Below, in pieces: positions 39,827 to 50,800 of a stretch of DNA of 64,000 bases (position 1 is its first letter; every line of letters begins with the position of its first letter). Source of the DNA: Paramecium tetraurelia. Taxonomy: Eukaryota > Ciliophora > Oligohymenophorea > Peniculida > Parameciidae. Both the position numbers and the translations under genes were made by a program. The DNA lies in the NCBI RefSeq assembly GCF_000165425.1, contig NW_001799244.1, positions 250,118-314,117 on the forward strand, read 5' to 3'. A model generated the notes under the pieces. That model searched no databases and was not told the DNA's origin. It saw only the letters and a program-made list of their open reading frames with translations.

Positions 39827-40689
39827 AATAGTTAAAGGTAAAAAGTATTATAAATCTAAAAAAAACTATGTCTCTATTCATTTGAGGTTAAGAGAGCAGG
39901 TAGCTGTTACTTAGTATGAGATTTCATATTCAGAATTCATTTAAGACTCAATTTTTTTTGTTGTTTTTGAAAGTTTTTCAGAATTAAATAAAGAAAAAAT
40001 TCATAAAATTAATATAGTACTAAATTCTTACTCAAACAAACAAGTATTTAATCGAAGCTAGAGAGATATTTTTCACCTTGTAAAAAATAATGATAAAATA
40101 TTCCTACGTAGACTTTTTTTAATCATCTCCCAACCCCAACTATATATTATAATTTTAACTTTGTTATAACACTAGCAGTTTCTTTTTCATACTCCTTAAT
40201 TTTAATCGATATAGAATTAAAGGGAATCAAATATAAATTTAATGCTCTGAGTAAAGTCTTATATTTAAAATGGTTTTCTATTTTTGATTTCTCTCAAATA
40301 ATATTTCCAAACCAACAATTACTACAGATTTGAATAGAATGTTAGGAAAGCAAAATACTTTGTTCAAATTATCCTATTAATGTACCAAGATTTTTTAGTT
40401 TTATTTGGAATCACCCAAAAAGTTTGATTCATCAAACAAAAAAATTTTGGCATCCTTTATAGAATTTTACAACTTTATTGGTTCAATGCTTTTTTTATTA
40501 GAATTCCACTTTAATTATAGCAGTTAATTCTATTTTATTCTTCAAAATGTAATTTATTTAAGTATTGTACTATTGTGAGTTTTATGCGTCATAATTGTTC
40601 TCGATATAATTAATTAAAAAATAGCTTTTATATTATTTATATTAACTTATTTTTTTAGTAAGAGTATTCATATGATATGAATTTTATGT

Positions 40690-41290
40690 CAATCCATTTC
40701 TGCTTGATCGTGTTCCAGATCTTGATTAGGAGATAGACAACTATTGAATGAACTTATGGATGGAAATAGTGAATTACCGTTAGTTAATTATGATTTTTTA
40801 CTGTTTTATTCATCCTATAAAGAATTTATCTAATATAATTACTGAATCAGAATCTGTATAAGACATATAATCCTAAAGTTCGATGGATACCTTCCTTGCA
40901 TTATCTAATCTCTAGAAATTTCATAATTACTTTACTCAATTTATGGTAATTCAACTTCTGAAACTAAAGATTTGATTCCAAGAACTTGAATGGAAGGATT
41001 ATTATAATTTACAATGACAATTTATTTTAGGCTTTGAACATTCATCTCCCTATTGAGACAGCATTCCCATAAAATATTTTAGTCATCAATAATAACCACT
41101 TTAAATTCTAACTTTGAATCTAGTATTACATATTTAATTTTATATACATGCAGGCAGTTCTAAAGGATAGTCAGTATACCATAAAGGGTACATGCTCTCA
41201 TTAGTGAGAAGTTATAAACCATAAGTCGGATTCCAATTTCCTAATTCAGGTTTGTTTCCAACAACTTTGACATGCTAATAAAACAGTGTT
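40690..41290 (+). pseudogene. Exon-like pieces of an unidentified gene, probably decayed
   Basis: Several plus-strand stretches look coding but lie in different frames: VNPFLLDRVPDLDQEIDNY and LLNELMDGNSELPLVNYDF (about 40690-40800), SQSSMDTFLALSNLQKF (about 40880-40940), and SSKGQSVYHKGYMLSLVRS continuing to YKPQVGFQFPNSGLF (about 41150-41260). Short GT...AG introns explain some changes of frame but not the one near 40740, and no start or clean stop is found. The sequence is unrecognised. A host gene remnant next to transposon relics is the simplest reading. Confidence 0.35.
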
Positions 41291-42093
41291 TTGCAATATA
41301 TTCTAAAAAAAACTTATGTATTCATCTACATATTTTTATATAATTTTTATTTATATCTACACATATTAAATCACGTTCTTATTTGTGATTGTGCGTCATA
41401 GAATATTATAATAAATATTTAATTAAATATAAAATATATTATTTTTGCCTATGAGATGCTTACTAAAGTAAATTGTTATAATAATTATAATCTGTTTGGT
41501 CACTGCACATCTCAAAATAGAAAATTGAATCAAGTCAAATTATTCATTCTATTTCGTATCAATTTTTGATGAAAATAATTTTATAATTTTATTTTTCTTT
41601 AATTCTATCTGTATTTAAGAAAGTTAATGTTTGAATTAATCGATTTAAACCAGATGAATCATTGATATAAGTAGACATAATCTTATAATTAAATAATATA
41701 TTAAATATAGTCAACATTCTTTCTTAATGTATTGACTAAAAAAAGAAAATAAGAACCCCTACTTCCATTTTATAATTCTAATTAGATTATATGACTTCTT
41801 TCAATTAACATTGAATTGATTATAATAGTTTCGTGTTTCATAATTACTTAAAAAATTAATATTGAAATGCCTTCATATCAAAATTTTCTTAAATAAATTA
41901 TCATTATTTTAATGTGTGTATTTCTTTGCTCTAGTTTTAAATATCACTATAAGATATATTTTAGGATTTTCGAAAATAACCAATTTAGAAGGCATAAGAT
42001 CATGATTTAAGGATAAAATGTTTGTTCTAATTATGGTTAATTGTAGTATTCATAAATCAGAAGAAATTGAAAACCATAAAATTAAAAATTTTC

Positions 42094-42282
42094 GTCGATG
42101 GCTTGTTTTGGGATTCTTCCCCTGAGCCTACTCTGCTACCTGAGGGACGGAGATAGGTTTAGAGTAGACAGGATGACATATAGAAGAACGACGAATTGGC
42201 AAAGGGATAGAAGAGAGTTAGATTTAAAAAGGAGCCCCTGATTGATAAGCCGGTCGGGCCTAGTAGCCCGGAGGAAGATGTT
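42094..42282. other. G+C-rich island of unknown origin
   Basis: By direct count 80 of the 160 bases in 42121-42280 are G or C, far above the surrounding DNA. Two perfect stems can form: CTACTCT (42130-42136) with AGAGTAG (42163-42169), and CGGGC (42255-42259) with GCCCG (42266-42270) across a six-base loop. One plus-strand frame has no TGA across the whole island (parts read LLPEGRRQVQSRQDD and EPLIDKPVGPSSPEEDVEF), while the other two frames contain TGA. It could be foreign coding DNA, a structured RNA gene or part of a mobile element. It ends just before the transposase tail but in another frame. Confidence 0.5.
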
Positions 42283-42290
42283 GAATTTGA

Positions 42291-42560
42291 ATTATTATTG
42301 AAAAAATTTTTGGTAGATTACCTTGCATATTTACTCCTGCACATCGGCCTGAATTTAATGCTATAGAACACATGTTTGGATGGTTAAAAAGAGGTTTGGT
42401 AGCAGCTTAAACTACTTCAACTAGTCAACTTGTCTATTAAATATACAGAATCATTTGTGATGTATCATAAAACTTAATAGTTGACTTATTTCAAAGATAA
42501 AGAATAATCATAAATTTTAAACTTCCGACAACTGAGTTGGCTTCTCTTATACTAAATTGA
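42291..42560 (+). mobile_element. Tc1/mariner (IS630-like) transposase C-terminal fragment
   Basis: The reading IEKIFGRLPCIFTPAHRPEF then FNAIEHMFGWLKRGLVAA is the closing part of a DDE transposase: the motif P-x-x-x-P-E-x-N-x-I-E-x-x-F-x-x-L-K contains the third catalytic acid. The frame stays open to TGA 42558. Only this tail is present: upstream in frame there are two TGA codons and then the G+C-rich island, and no matching HTH or first two catalytic acids are found within several hundred bases. It is a truncated relic. Terminal inverted repeats were not identified. Confidence 0.75.
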
Positions 42561-42876
42561 TTCTAAAATAATAATAAAATAAATGAAGATTATTATTTTC
42601 GTAGAATATTATTAACTTTCTTAAATAATAGAAAGGCATAATCTTTCAGCATTATTATGTTAAAGAGAATAATCTAGGAATGTTTCTTGCTTTAAACTTA
42701 ACATATATCTAGTTTAATTTGAATTATAATCCAAATAAGGGTAAAACTGATTTCTTCAAAATATCTTTTGACATTAACATTATCACAGGGATTGTTAGAT
42801 TTATAAGACTAATCAATTAAATAATTGTACCTAAAAGAATAATTTTATTTTTTAAAATGAAAAATATGTTCTTCTA

Positions 42877-43650
42877 TCAAAATTACTTTATAAGCATCTA
42901 GTCGGATTTAAGAAAATTTACAAATATAATTTATTTCTTATATTTTTCAATAAGATTAGACTGTGGTGTAAATGGAGTTAAAAATTGACGAGGAATCAAA
43001 TTTAGAATTTTTTGTACAATTTTAATTAAATGAACTTTAGAGTTGTCTAATATAAATATTACATTTTCACTATCATTATCTAATATGCTAAAAACCATTA
43101 TGACTAATAGCTCCTAATATTCCAAAAGTAGAAGTATGTTATTTATAATTTACTATTTTAAAGGAATCTTATTGAAACCAAAATCTTTGGACTTTTTACT
43201 TACTTCATCAATGAAGATATTAATGGCTTATTTTTGAATTTGGTTAATAAAAACAATGCATAGTTAAATCTTTCTACAATAATATTTCTACCTGATGCTC
43301 TTATATTACGTTTAATTGGACACCTATTTGTTTAATTGAACACCTATATGAACATTTAGCTATTATTTCACAACTTTGCGAAAGGTGAAATAATAGTGCA
43401 CTTTCTTAGAAAATCTTTCCAAAAATTCATTGAATATATTTTTAAGATTTATCATATTTTTCTACTATATCCTAAATTTACTTCAATTAATATGAATTCT
43501 GAAAAATGTTTCATCAACCATTTATTCATCATTATTTAAAAGAACATATTGTACTTGACTTGTTGAGAATCCTAATTGTCCTGAAATTGTTGAATTAGAA
43601 AAGTGATATTCTTCATAACTATTCTTTTAAAAGACAAAATGATTGAATAG
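42877..43650 (-). mobile_element. Tc1/mariner-type transposase relic with HTH and DDE core
   Basis: Read on the minus strand, the order matches a Tc1/mariner transposase. An N-terminal helix-turn-helix (NSTISGQLGFSTSQVQYVL, about 43555-43605) comes first, then the basic linker RNIRASGRNIIVERFNYALF, the first acid in INIFIDEVSKK (about 43205), the GILGAISHNGF strand, the second acid in VIFILDNSKVHLIKIV (about 43045) and the closing motif TPFTPQSNLIE (about 42970) with the third acid. The pieces lie in more than one frame with changes near 43215, 43160 and 43100, more than short introns readily explain, so it is very likely inactive. It faces the other fragment 320 bases away and differs from it in sequence. 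Confidence 0.75.
43310..43349. repeat. 20-base direct repeat inside the transposase relic
   Basis: Two adjacent 20-base units, GTTTAATTGGACACCTATTT and GTTTAATTGAACACCTATAT, differ at three positions. They sit just upstream of the RNIRASGRN linker of the minus-strand transposase, so the second is probably a local duplication in the decayed element. Confidence 0.7.
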
Positions 43651-44849
43651 TCATCATTCTTTAGCTTAAAATTTTCTTTTTGTTTTTATGCTTTTTCTTA
43701 TAATCTCTAAAACAATTAAAAAGCGATGTCTTAACATAGATTTTCTTTAAATTGTATATTTCTTCCCCAATAAACACAATTATCTCTCAATGTATATGAA
43801 ATGATTGACCATTTTCATTACAGTTTTATTGTCTTACATTAATTTTTATTTCTGCCTCAATTTGAAAACCGCATAGAAGTTAACTATGCAAGAAATAAAT
43901 TGAAGTTCGAAAAGTTTAAAAAGAAAAAATTGAAAAGAATAAATAGATTGAATTATTAAATATACGAGTTGAATTATAGATAAATAACTAATTCCAAGAA
44001 CACTTTATGATAATATATGCTTAAATCCATGAAAAATTTAATTACTTTTCAAGTAACTAGGTTAAATTCAATTAAATTATTTTGATCAAAAAAAACGCTT
44101 ATCTAATCATAAATTAACTTAGTTAATTTACAAAATATTTATTTATAGTTTCACAGGGTTATCAAAAAAACTAATTTGTTAGAAAGATGGATTTTTGATA
44201 TTTTAAGTAAGCATAGGAAATTTAAATGGGCTTAATCAAAACACAAAATTCTTTACATCCTTGATAGTTGATCAATTCATTAAAGATAAATTATAAAATA
44301 GAGTAATTTAGATTATATTAATTAATTTTTTTTAGCTCCTTATACTACAGAATTCAATCTTACTGAAATATCTGAAAACTGTTAAAAGAAGGAAGTATTA
44401 TTTTCTAACAGAGAATTATATGTATTTAATTGTTGAGAACTTATAATTATTATGATAGATTCAAACTTATTATTGTAATTGAGAATATTATTTATAAATT
44501 CAAGATTCATTTTTATATATTATATATATTTATACTACATAATTTCGATTATGGTCATAATTAGTATATAAATAATAATTTGATTTAAAAAATTCATTTC
44601 TATTCAAAAATCTAACAGTAATCAATAATAATACTTACTTTTAGAAAATATGGATGAAGTTATCATTAAAAGCTATTTTGATAGAAATATCAAATACTTT
44701 TTGAAATGTTACAATTACAAGAAGAAATTTAAAAGAATCTATATCTAAATATTAAACCTATTATATAATACAATATTTTAATATATATATAAATTTGGAA
44801 TTTTTTAAAACAAAATGCTAATTTAAGAAAAATTCATCACTTATCATTT

Positions 44850-45254
44850 TCAGAATTCAGGGGGCAATAGGTCTTCTGACTATCTTGATTTAGGACCGGA
44901 ATGAGGAGATCGTTGTACCTTGCCTGGAAATTCGTATTCTGAATTATCATCTGTAAATAAATTTATTTGATACGATAAAGATTCTTTCTAATATTTAATC
45001 CAAACAATTCTGCTAAATCTTTCTACCTAACCAAGGAAATAAGTTATTAAGTGAGCATTTCGTCATCCTTCTTTTGCTCATATTATTCAAGTTATTAAAA
45101 AATTTCCACTTGCTCAATTATTACTTTTTCTATCAAAATAGAACTGAGTATTACCTTTTAATTGTTATTTTTCATGATCATCTATCAATTGTTATTTATA
45201 CAACTCTTGGATGTACCAAAATAATTTAGAATGTGGCAACTCGAAATTTTACAT
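44850..45254 (-). CDS. Small coiled-coil protein, 118 residues
   Basis: ATG is at 45254 and TGA at 44850. Introns of 25 bases (TAG) and 23 bases (CAG) give 118 residues with a correct codon total. The start MQNFELPHSKLFWYIQELY leads into KQQLIDDHEKQQLKEKVI, an amphipathic pattern seen at the N-terminus of many unannotated ciliate proteins, then a Gln/Glu-rich coil (IFQQLEQYEQKKDDEM) and a basic, proline-containing tail (QRSPHSGPKSRQSED). It is intact, unlike the DNA to its left, and so marks the right border of the gene-poor section. Function is unknown. Confidence 0.7.
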
Positions 45255-45781
45255 AAAAATTTATTTGTTAAATTATTGATTTAAATATTATCGATATTTA
45301 TACTAAGAAAACAAATTATTTAGAATATTTTAATAATTAATAATGCAGCCATTTTTTGCGCAATTTAGTATGTTCCGACAATTTATCTCTGAAGATCCTA
45401 ATTTATTCAACACTAGCTCTAGCGATTTGTATTTATGTTATTTATTATTAGTTTCCAATCATTCGATAGCGATATATCAATTTAATTTGCCAATTAATCG
45501 CCGCCAATTATTCATATAGAAAACTCAGGAATTTAAATGATATCCATCATTAGAAATGAAGGAAGGAGCGGGTAATTCTTTCATTTGAAATTAGACAAAA
45601 AAAGTAGATCCAAGAAATGTACACAAGATTAAGAAAGAATGAAATATAAAACAATGAATTGAATAAAAATGAACCTCATATCAAAATAACTGTTTCAAAA
45701 AACCAAAATCTATAAAACTCGACTTCCTCAATTGAACACTATATTAATTAATTTGGGTATTTAAGTTTTCCAATTTAAAGT
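45255..45781. promoter_or_regulatory. Divergent spacer
   Basis: About 530 bases lie between two divergent starts. A somewhat G+C-richer patch near 45540-45570 (GAAGGAAGGAGCGGG) stands out, but I cannot tie it to a known element. Both promoters should lie here. Confidence 0.35.
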
Positions 45782-46857
45782 ATGATAGGTTCAATAAAAA
45801 ATGCAGATTCAGAAGATGTTATTATTGGTAGACAAGAGAAGCTAGAAAACTATTAAGGTTAATTAATATTTCCAAATGATATAAGTACATAAATCAATAA
45901 TTTTAGTTTTAAGAGAAACTGAGAGATTGATATCTAGAATTCATTGCAAAATAATCTTTAGAAACTTTTTTAGAAAAGAAAATTAAATATTGCCATTGTA
46001 TTAACAAACCATAAGTTAATTAAAATTACATTATAATATCAAATAAAGAATTTCATAATTTTTAGAGTAAAATAATATATATTTTAGGGAGCCTAAAGAT
46101 TGTTATATCTAAGATATTGGCAGCGTTTTTGGAACGCACATCAAAATTGATAGAAACTATGTGAAATTGAAAAAATATCAATAATATAGCATTGGGAGTG
46201 AAACTACAATTCAGATTCTTGAAATTCATAATTTAGGATCAGAATTAAAACAAAGGGATATAGAATTTGATAAATTGATATAAAAGTTAAGAAATATCAA
46301 ATACAAATGCTCACTGTAGGGATTGGATCTCAAGCTGTATGAAAGATCATTGCAGGTTGATTAAAGTTTTGATTAAATCCTAACAAATCTAAGATGTTAT
46401 AATATTCCATTTATAATGATGAAATTTGGAGGATCTGGAGTTACAGACATTAACTAAAATCTCTTTTTCGCTAAAGACCCTAATACTATTTTTTCAATAG
46501 GAAGAGGAAATGATAATAATATAAGAATCAACTCAAATACAATATCGAGGAAACAAACAAGATTTAGATTTAATCGAAAGTATAATTTTAGTAGATGTTT
46601 ATAGAGAAAATAATTGGGAGATTGCAGACGGAAGTTAAGATAAGGATTCAGCAAATGGAACATGGATGTAACTATAATCAATTTAAGAAAGAGAGTAAAA
46701 ACTTGGATCATAAGCCTATCCTTTGAAAAATCTGTCAGAAATAAAAATAAGTGATTACACTTTGAAAGTCGAACTCTTCAAGGGAAAGTATTTTAACATT
46801 TTTAAATTTAGCGAGAAAGAAAAAGCTAGATGTTAAGTCATGAAATCTTTGTTGTGA
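45782..46857 (+). CDS. Protein with two FHA domains
   Basis: ATG at 45782 (MIGSIKNADSEDVIIGRQE) and TGA 46855 bound two forkhead-associated domains. The first shows VIIGRQE, RLISRIHCKI (the S-R-x-H core) and YIQDIGSVFGTHI (the conserved N/S-G-T loop). The second shows SIGRGNDNNIRI, NTISRKQTRF and DGSQDKDSANGTWM, ending DYTLKVELFKGKYF. FHA domains bind phosphothreonine peptides, so this is a phospho-dependent adaptor, with DNA-damage or cell-cycle signalling as common settings. One intron near 45915 and another near 46550 are needed to keep frame, and their exact ends were not fixed. In the second core a lysine replaces the usual histidine (SRKQ for SRxH). Confidence 0.75.
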
Positions 46858-47162
46858 TAATTTTTTGTTTTTATTGTTATTTTCTGTTTGATATGTTAGC
46901 CATTACCATCTTTCCTGAAAAACTATCAATAACTTTTTTTAATTTGAAAAATTTAATTTGTTAGATGTTAGATTAAGATGGGTTATTTTTGATATTAGTT
47001 ATTAAATTATTTCATGATAGGAGAATTTTTTTGATACTATTATTAAATTTCAAGCAATTTTTAATTTATTTTCTTTATTTTGAATTTATAACTTAGAATT
47101 TCAAGTTAAAATAGCTCTTTCAAACTTAAAGGATTAATATTGAAATATAATTAAATAAAATA

Positions 47163-47753
47163 ATGTATGATTTTTCTGAGGAGGCTCAAACTGATAAATA
47201 GAACGTTTAATAGGATGGGTTTTAAGGGGATTAGGTAATACTTTAGAGTATATTAGATTGCTGCCTCTGAAGCTTTTTCATATGAGACATCAACTCAACC
47301 AATTACACTAAATATATACGTGGTACAATTTAAGTTAAGCATAGAGCCCAGAATAATAATAACGAAAGGATAAATTAAGAATTCTTGAAGATGAAAGAAT
47401 TGCTCAAATTCGAGAGAAGGATTAATAGGAGAGATTATTGAAATAATAAAAGAAATAGAAAGGCCTGGAATTTTTTTAGGAGTTCAAAAAGTAGATACAG
47501 TTATTTATAATAAGACAATAAGAAATGGAAATAACATAAAGAAGAAGTCAAAATAAGTAGTAATAAGAGATCTGGAATGAAAATCAAAAAAATCGTAATC
47601 AATACGTATGATAGTTTTTCTAATTACAAGAAAAACTCTTGGGATTAAATAGCATCAAATATCGCTTTAAAAGACGGGGAATATCCTGGAGAAAAAGATG
47701 TAACAAAGATGAGATAAGCAATCCTTAATAAAAGAATCGATCTGACTAAGTGA
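47163..47753 (+). CDS. Clathrin light chain-like protein
   Basis: ATG 47163 opens MYDFSEEAQTDKQNVQQ, followed by a Gln-rich segment with short introns. The central helix reads RILEDERIAQIREKDQQERL through KKQKGLEFFQEFKKQIQ to the NRNQY junction. After a 25-base intron ending AAG comes SWDQIASNIALKDGEYPG then EKDVTKMRQAILNKRIDL, which matches the light-chain C-terminus: a tryptophan, then kDvtRMRq and a leucine-rich end. Light chains bind the clathrin heavy-chain hub and regulate coat assembly in endocytosis and trafficking. The acidic N-terminal part is short for the family. The stop lies 125 bases from the converging membrane-protein gene. Confidence 0.65.
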
Positions 47754-47877
47754 TGTCCATTAATTATAATATCAGCATTCAATTCATAGTAATATGTGCA
47801 TCATAATTCTAATTCAGTCGTTATCCAAATATTTCATATCTATATCTATATGTCTAAAAATAATAATTTAATTTAAA

Positions 47878-50800
47878 TCATAAATTCGGATTTTTAAGAA
47901 TCGCCATTCTAATTTTCCGTTCAAAAGCGTCGTCCAAAAATAATACCTCTCTTGGTACCAAGTGGATAAATTTTATAGCATATGTTAGTTTGAATTTTAA
48001 ATTAGTTTCTAAAGCAATCATTATAATAGCGACTAAAATTAATGTAAACGAAATTGATGAAACAAGGATTTTCTATTTTATTTAAAAAAAAAATATACTT
48101 CTAAAATAGATTTTTAATTTAAGACTTGTTCGGAAAAGTTTCTCATCGCCCTTACTGATGACATTTATAAGAATTCTGCAAACAAATAAGCTCCTTCTAC
48201 TTCTAATGCATTGATAGGCTTTCGCTAAGAAAAATCTTCGGTAATTAATTCTTATGTGATTATTTTAGATACATGATTCAATACAGCTTAAATTCCTAAT
48301 AGAAAGGATCCTTCAAATGAATTGATACAAATTTATTGAATTTATTAATTGTTTGACTAAAGTAATATAATTATTTACTTCATTAATAAGTTGACATATA
48401 TCATTTGTATCTTAATCCAGAAAGTAAGATACAAAATCAGGACGAAAAAGCAAATTAACCTGATTTTTATTCAATAACTCTTATTAATATTATTTGATTT
48501 ATAGAGATGATTGATTAAGCCAATAGATCATATATTTAAAATCTGAGTCTTTTAAATATGGAAAGAAAACCTAATTGTTCAATTATTCTTTTAAACTATA
48601 AGTTAATGCTATATTGAAACATAAATCAGAAGTATTTTTATGCATAGTTGCTGTTGGTTTATACTTCTTAATAAATTCAGATAAAATAAGAGTGTTAGAT
48701 AAGTTTACGATTAAGAATCCAATAAACATAGTATAGATGAATATCAAAAACTTGGTAGTGTTGACTTTGGCTTTTTTGTATATTGATTTTTAATAACTCG
48801 ATTAATTTGTTTTTGTCTATTTGTTTAAAGAATATATTTCACTTTCCTTTTGTTTCTCATTAAAAGTGTAAAATTAGGTTATATTATGATTTTCAATCTA
48901 GTTAATTAAGTAATATGAATATTCTAATTCAGACTCCAAAGCATATTTATCGATGTTGAGCATAATATTGCCAAAAAGTTGCCTCTATTTTGCAAATTTT
49001 CTATAATAGTAATTGGAGAACAAAAGGCAAATGAAATTTACAAATAAAAAACATGCAATCACTATAATTTGGTCATTGATTTGTTTGGAATTTCTAGTTA
49101 TAGTATTGTTGTAAACTTAATCACTCAAGTATGAACAAATTTCAAATAACAATTTTTAATTTAACATTTAAAATGTTACTGGAGTAATTATTTTAGGAAG
49201 TTCATTATTAAAGTAAACCCCATAAATGAATTACTAATAATCAAAAAATTTCATGAAGAATGTTCGAGCACTAAAATTTTCGTATTTATAAGTATAATCG
49301 TCTTACAAATATATTACTTAATAATACCTATCAAATAATAAATCTTACAAAAGTTTAGATTAAAATAATTTTTTAATTTCTTCATGAAAATGTTCAAATT
49401 CTAATTTGAAATATTATTTTGCAAAATCAGTTTCATTTAGAAACTATTCATTTGTTATTAAATTCTAATTCAATAGATTAGTTTTGTCATAGATGATAAA
49501 TCTCAAAATAAAGAAACTTAACATAGGTTGTAGGATGTCGTTTTTAATTGACAATTATCCAACATCAGTTATATAATTATTAAAATTGTTTTATATAAGA
49601 ACAGTTTATAATAATAAGGAGACTATTCCTAATAATGATGAAACCACTAAAAAGATGATAGCTAATCTAGCAAATATGTTTTTAGTTCTTTTTTAAACCA
49701 TTTTATCTATATATTCCACTTTATCTTAAAAAGTTGAATCATACACTTCTCTTTTTTCTGTTGGAGTCCTATCATCTTAAACTGATAGTTTTTATCTATT
49801 AATATCTGAACATAATTAAGGCATGCTTAATTATTTCGAGAATTTCTTCTTGATCATTGAAATATCGTCACTTACTCTTGAGGCATCATGATAACGATTA
49901 TAAAATTTTTATTAAAATAATAATAATTCGTTGGTTGAAGATTTTTCTTAAGGAGAATTTAATTATTGATAAGTAAGTTCTGGTGATAATAATTAAGCAT
50001 CTAAATCTTTATAAGCATCAAAATCATAAGGAGAATCTATTTTTATTGCTTCTAAGAACTTTTATTATAATTCTATCTTTTAAAGGGATTTTGTTGAACA
50101 TTCAATCAAATTTGATGATTATGAAATTCCATTTAACTTTTTTAAATAATCAAAAGTTAATATCAAATATGACAATTTTTTATTGTGGTATTTAGATTAA
50201 ATTTCAATTTGGGATTCAAATCTATCCAATANNNNNNNNNNNNNNNNNNNNNNNNNNNNNNNNNNNNNNNNNNNNNNNNNNNNNNNNNNNNNNNNNNNNN
50301 NNNNNNNNNNNNNNNNNNNNNNNNNNNNNNNNNNNNNNNNNNNNNNNNNNGATTTTGCATTACTTTATTCTCTTTCAATTTTTACATTATAAGGACAATC
50401 TCCTAATTTCTTAATCAAAAAATCAACTTTATTTTGTTTAACTAATATTACTATGCTAGTTTTATTTGCATTAGGATTCTAATTCATAAATAATTTAATG
50501 TTCTTTACTAGCTTTTGTGTAATTTCTCAGGATTTCTGCTTGATAAAACACTTTTAAATTTAAAATGCTAATAGCTAACTAAAAATAATTATTTATTACA
50601 TGGATTTTTCTAATATATTTCATTTATGTTTTTTTCAATTTAACAAAGCTTTATAGTAACCTTAAAACAATAATCAAAAATTTGATTTTATGAAACTTAC
50701 TCTTTAATCAAATGATCATAAAAAATGGATTTATGCTTTAGTAATTTAATAATTTATAAATTTAAGGCTCTTATGATATATTCTGTTTTGTAGAATTCTT

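Larger units (their letters stand above)
38185..44849. other. Gene-poor section of about 6.7 kb
   Basis: No intact gene is supported in this section, in contrast with the dense flanks. It contains the tandem repeat at 39703-39826, exon-like pieces at about 40690-41290, the G+C-rich island at 42094-42282 and two transposase relics (42291-42560 plus strand, 42877-43650 minus strand), listed separately. The rest (38185-39700, 39830-40690, 41300-42090, 42560-42870 and 43650-44849) is AT-rich DNA in which I see nothing definable. TGA-free runs occur by chance here and were not counted. Confidence 0.6.

Noticed and set aside
42094-42282. Reading the G+C-rich island as a retroelement or bacterial gene
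   Set aside because: One open frame in a one-stop-codon genome is weak evidence and I recognise no motif; left as unknown.
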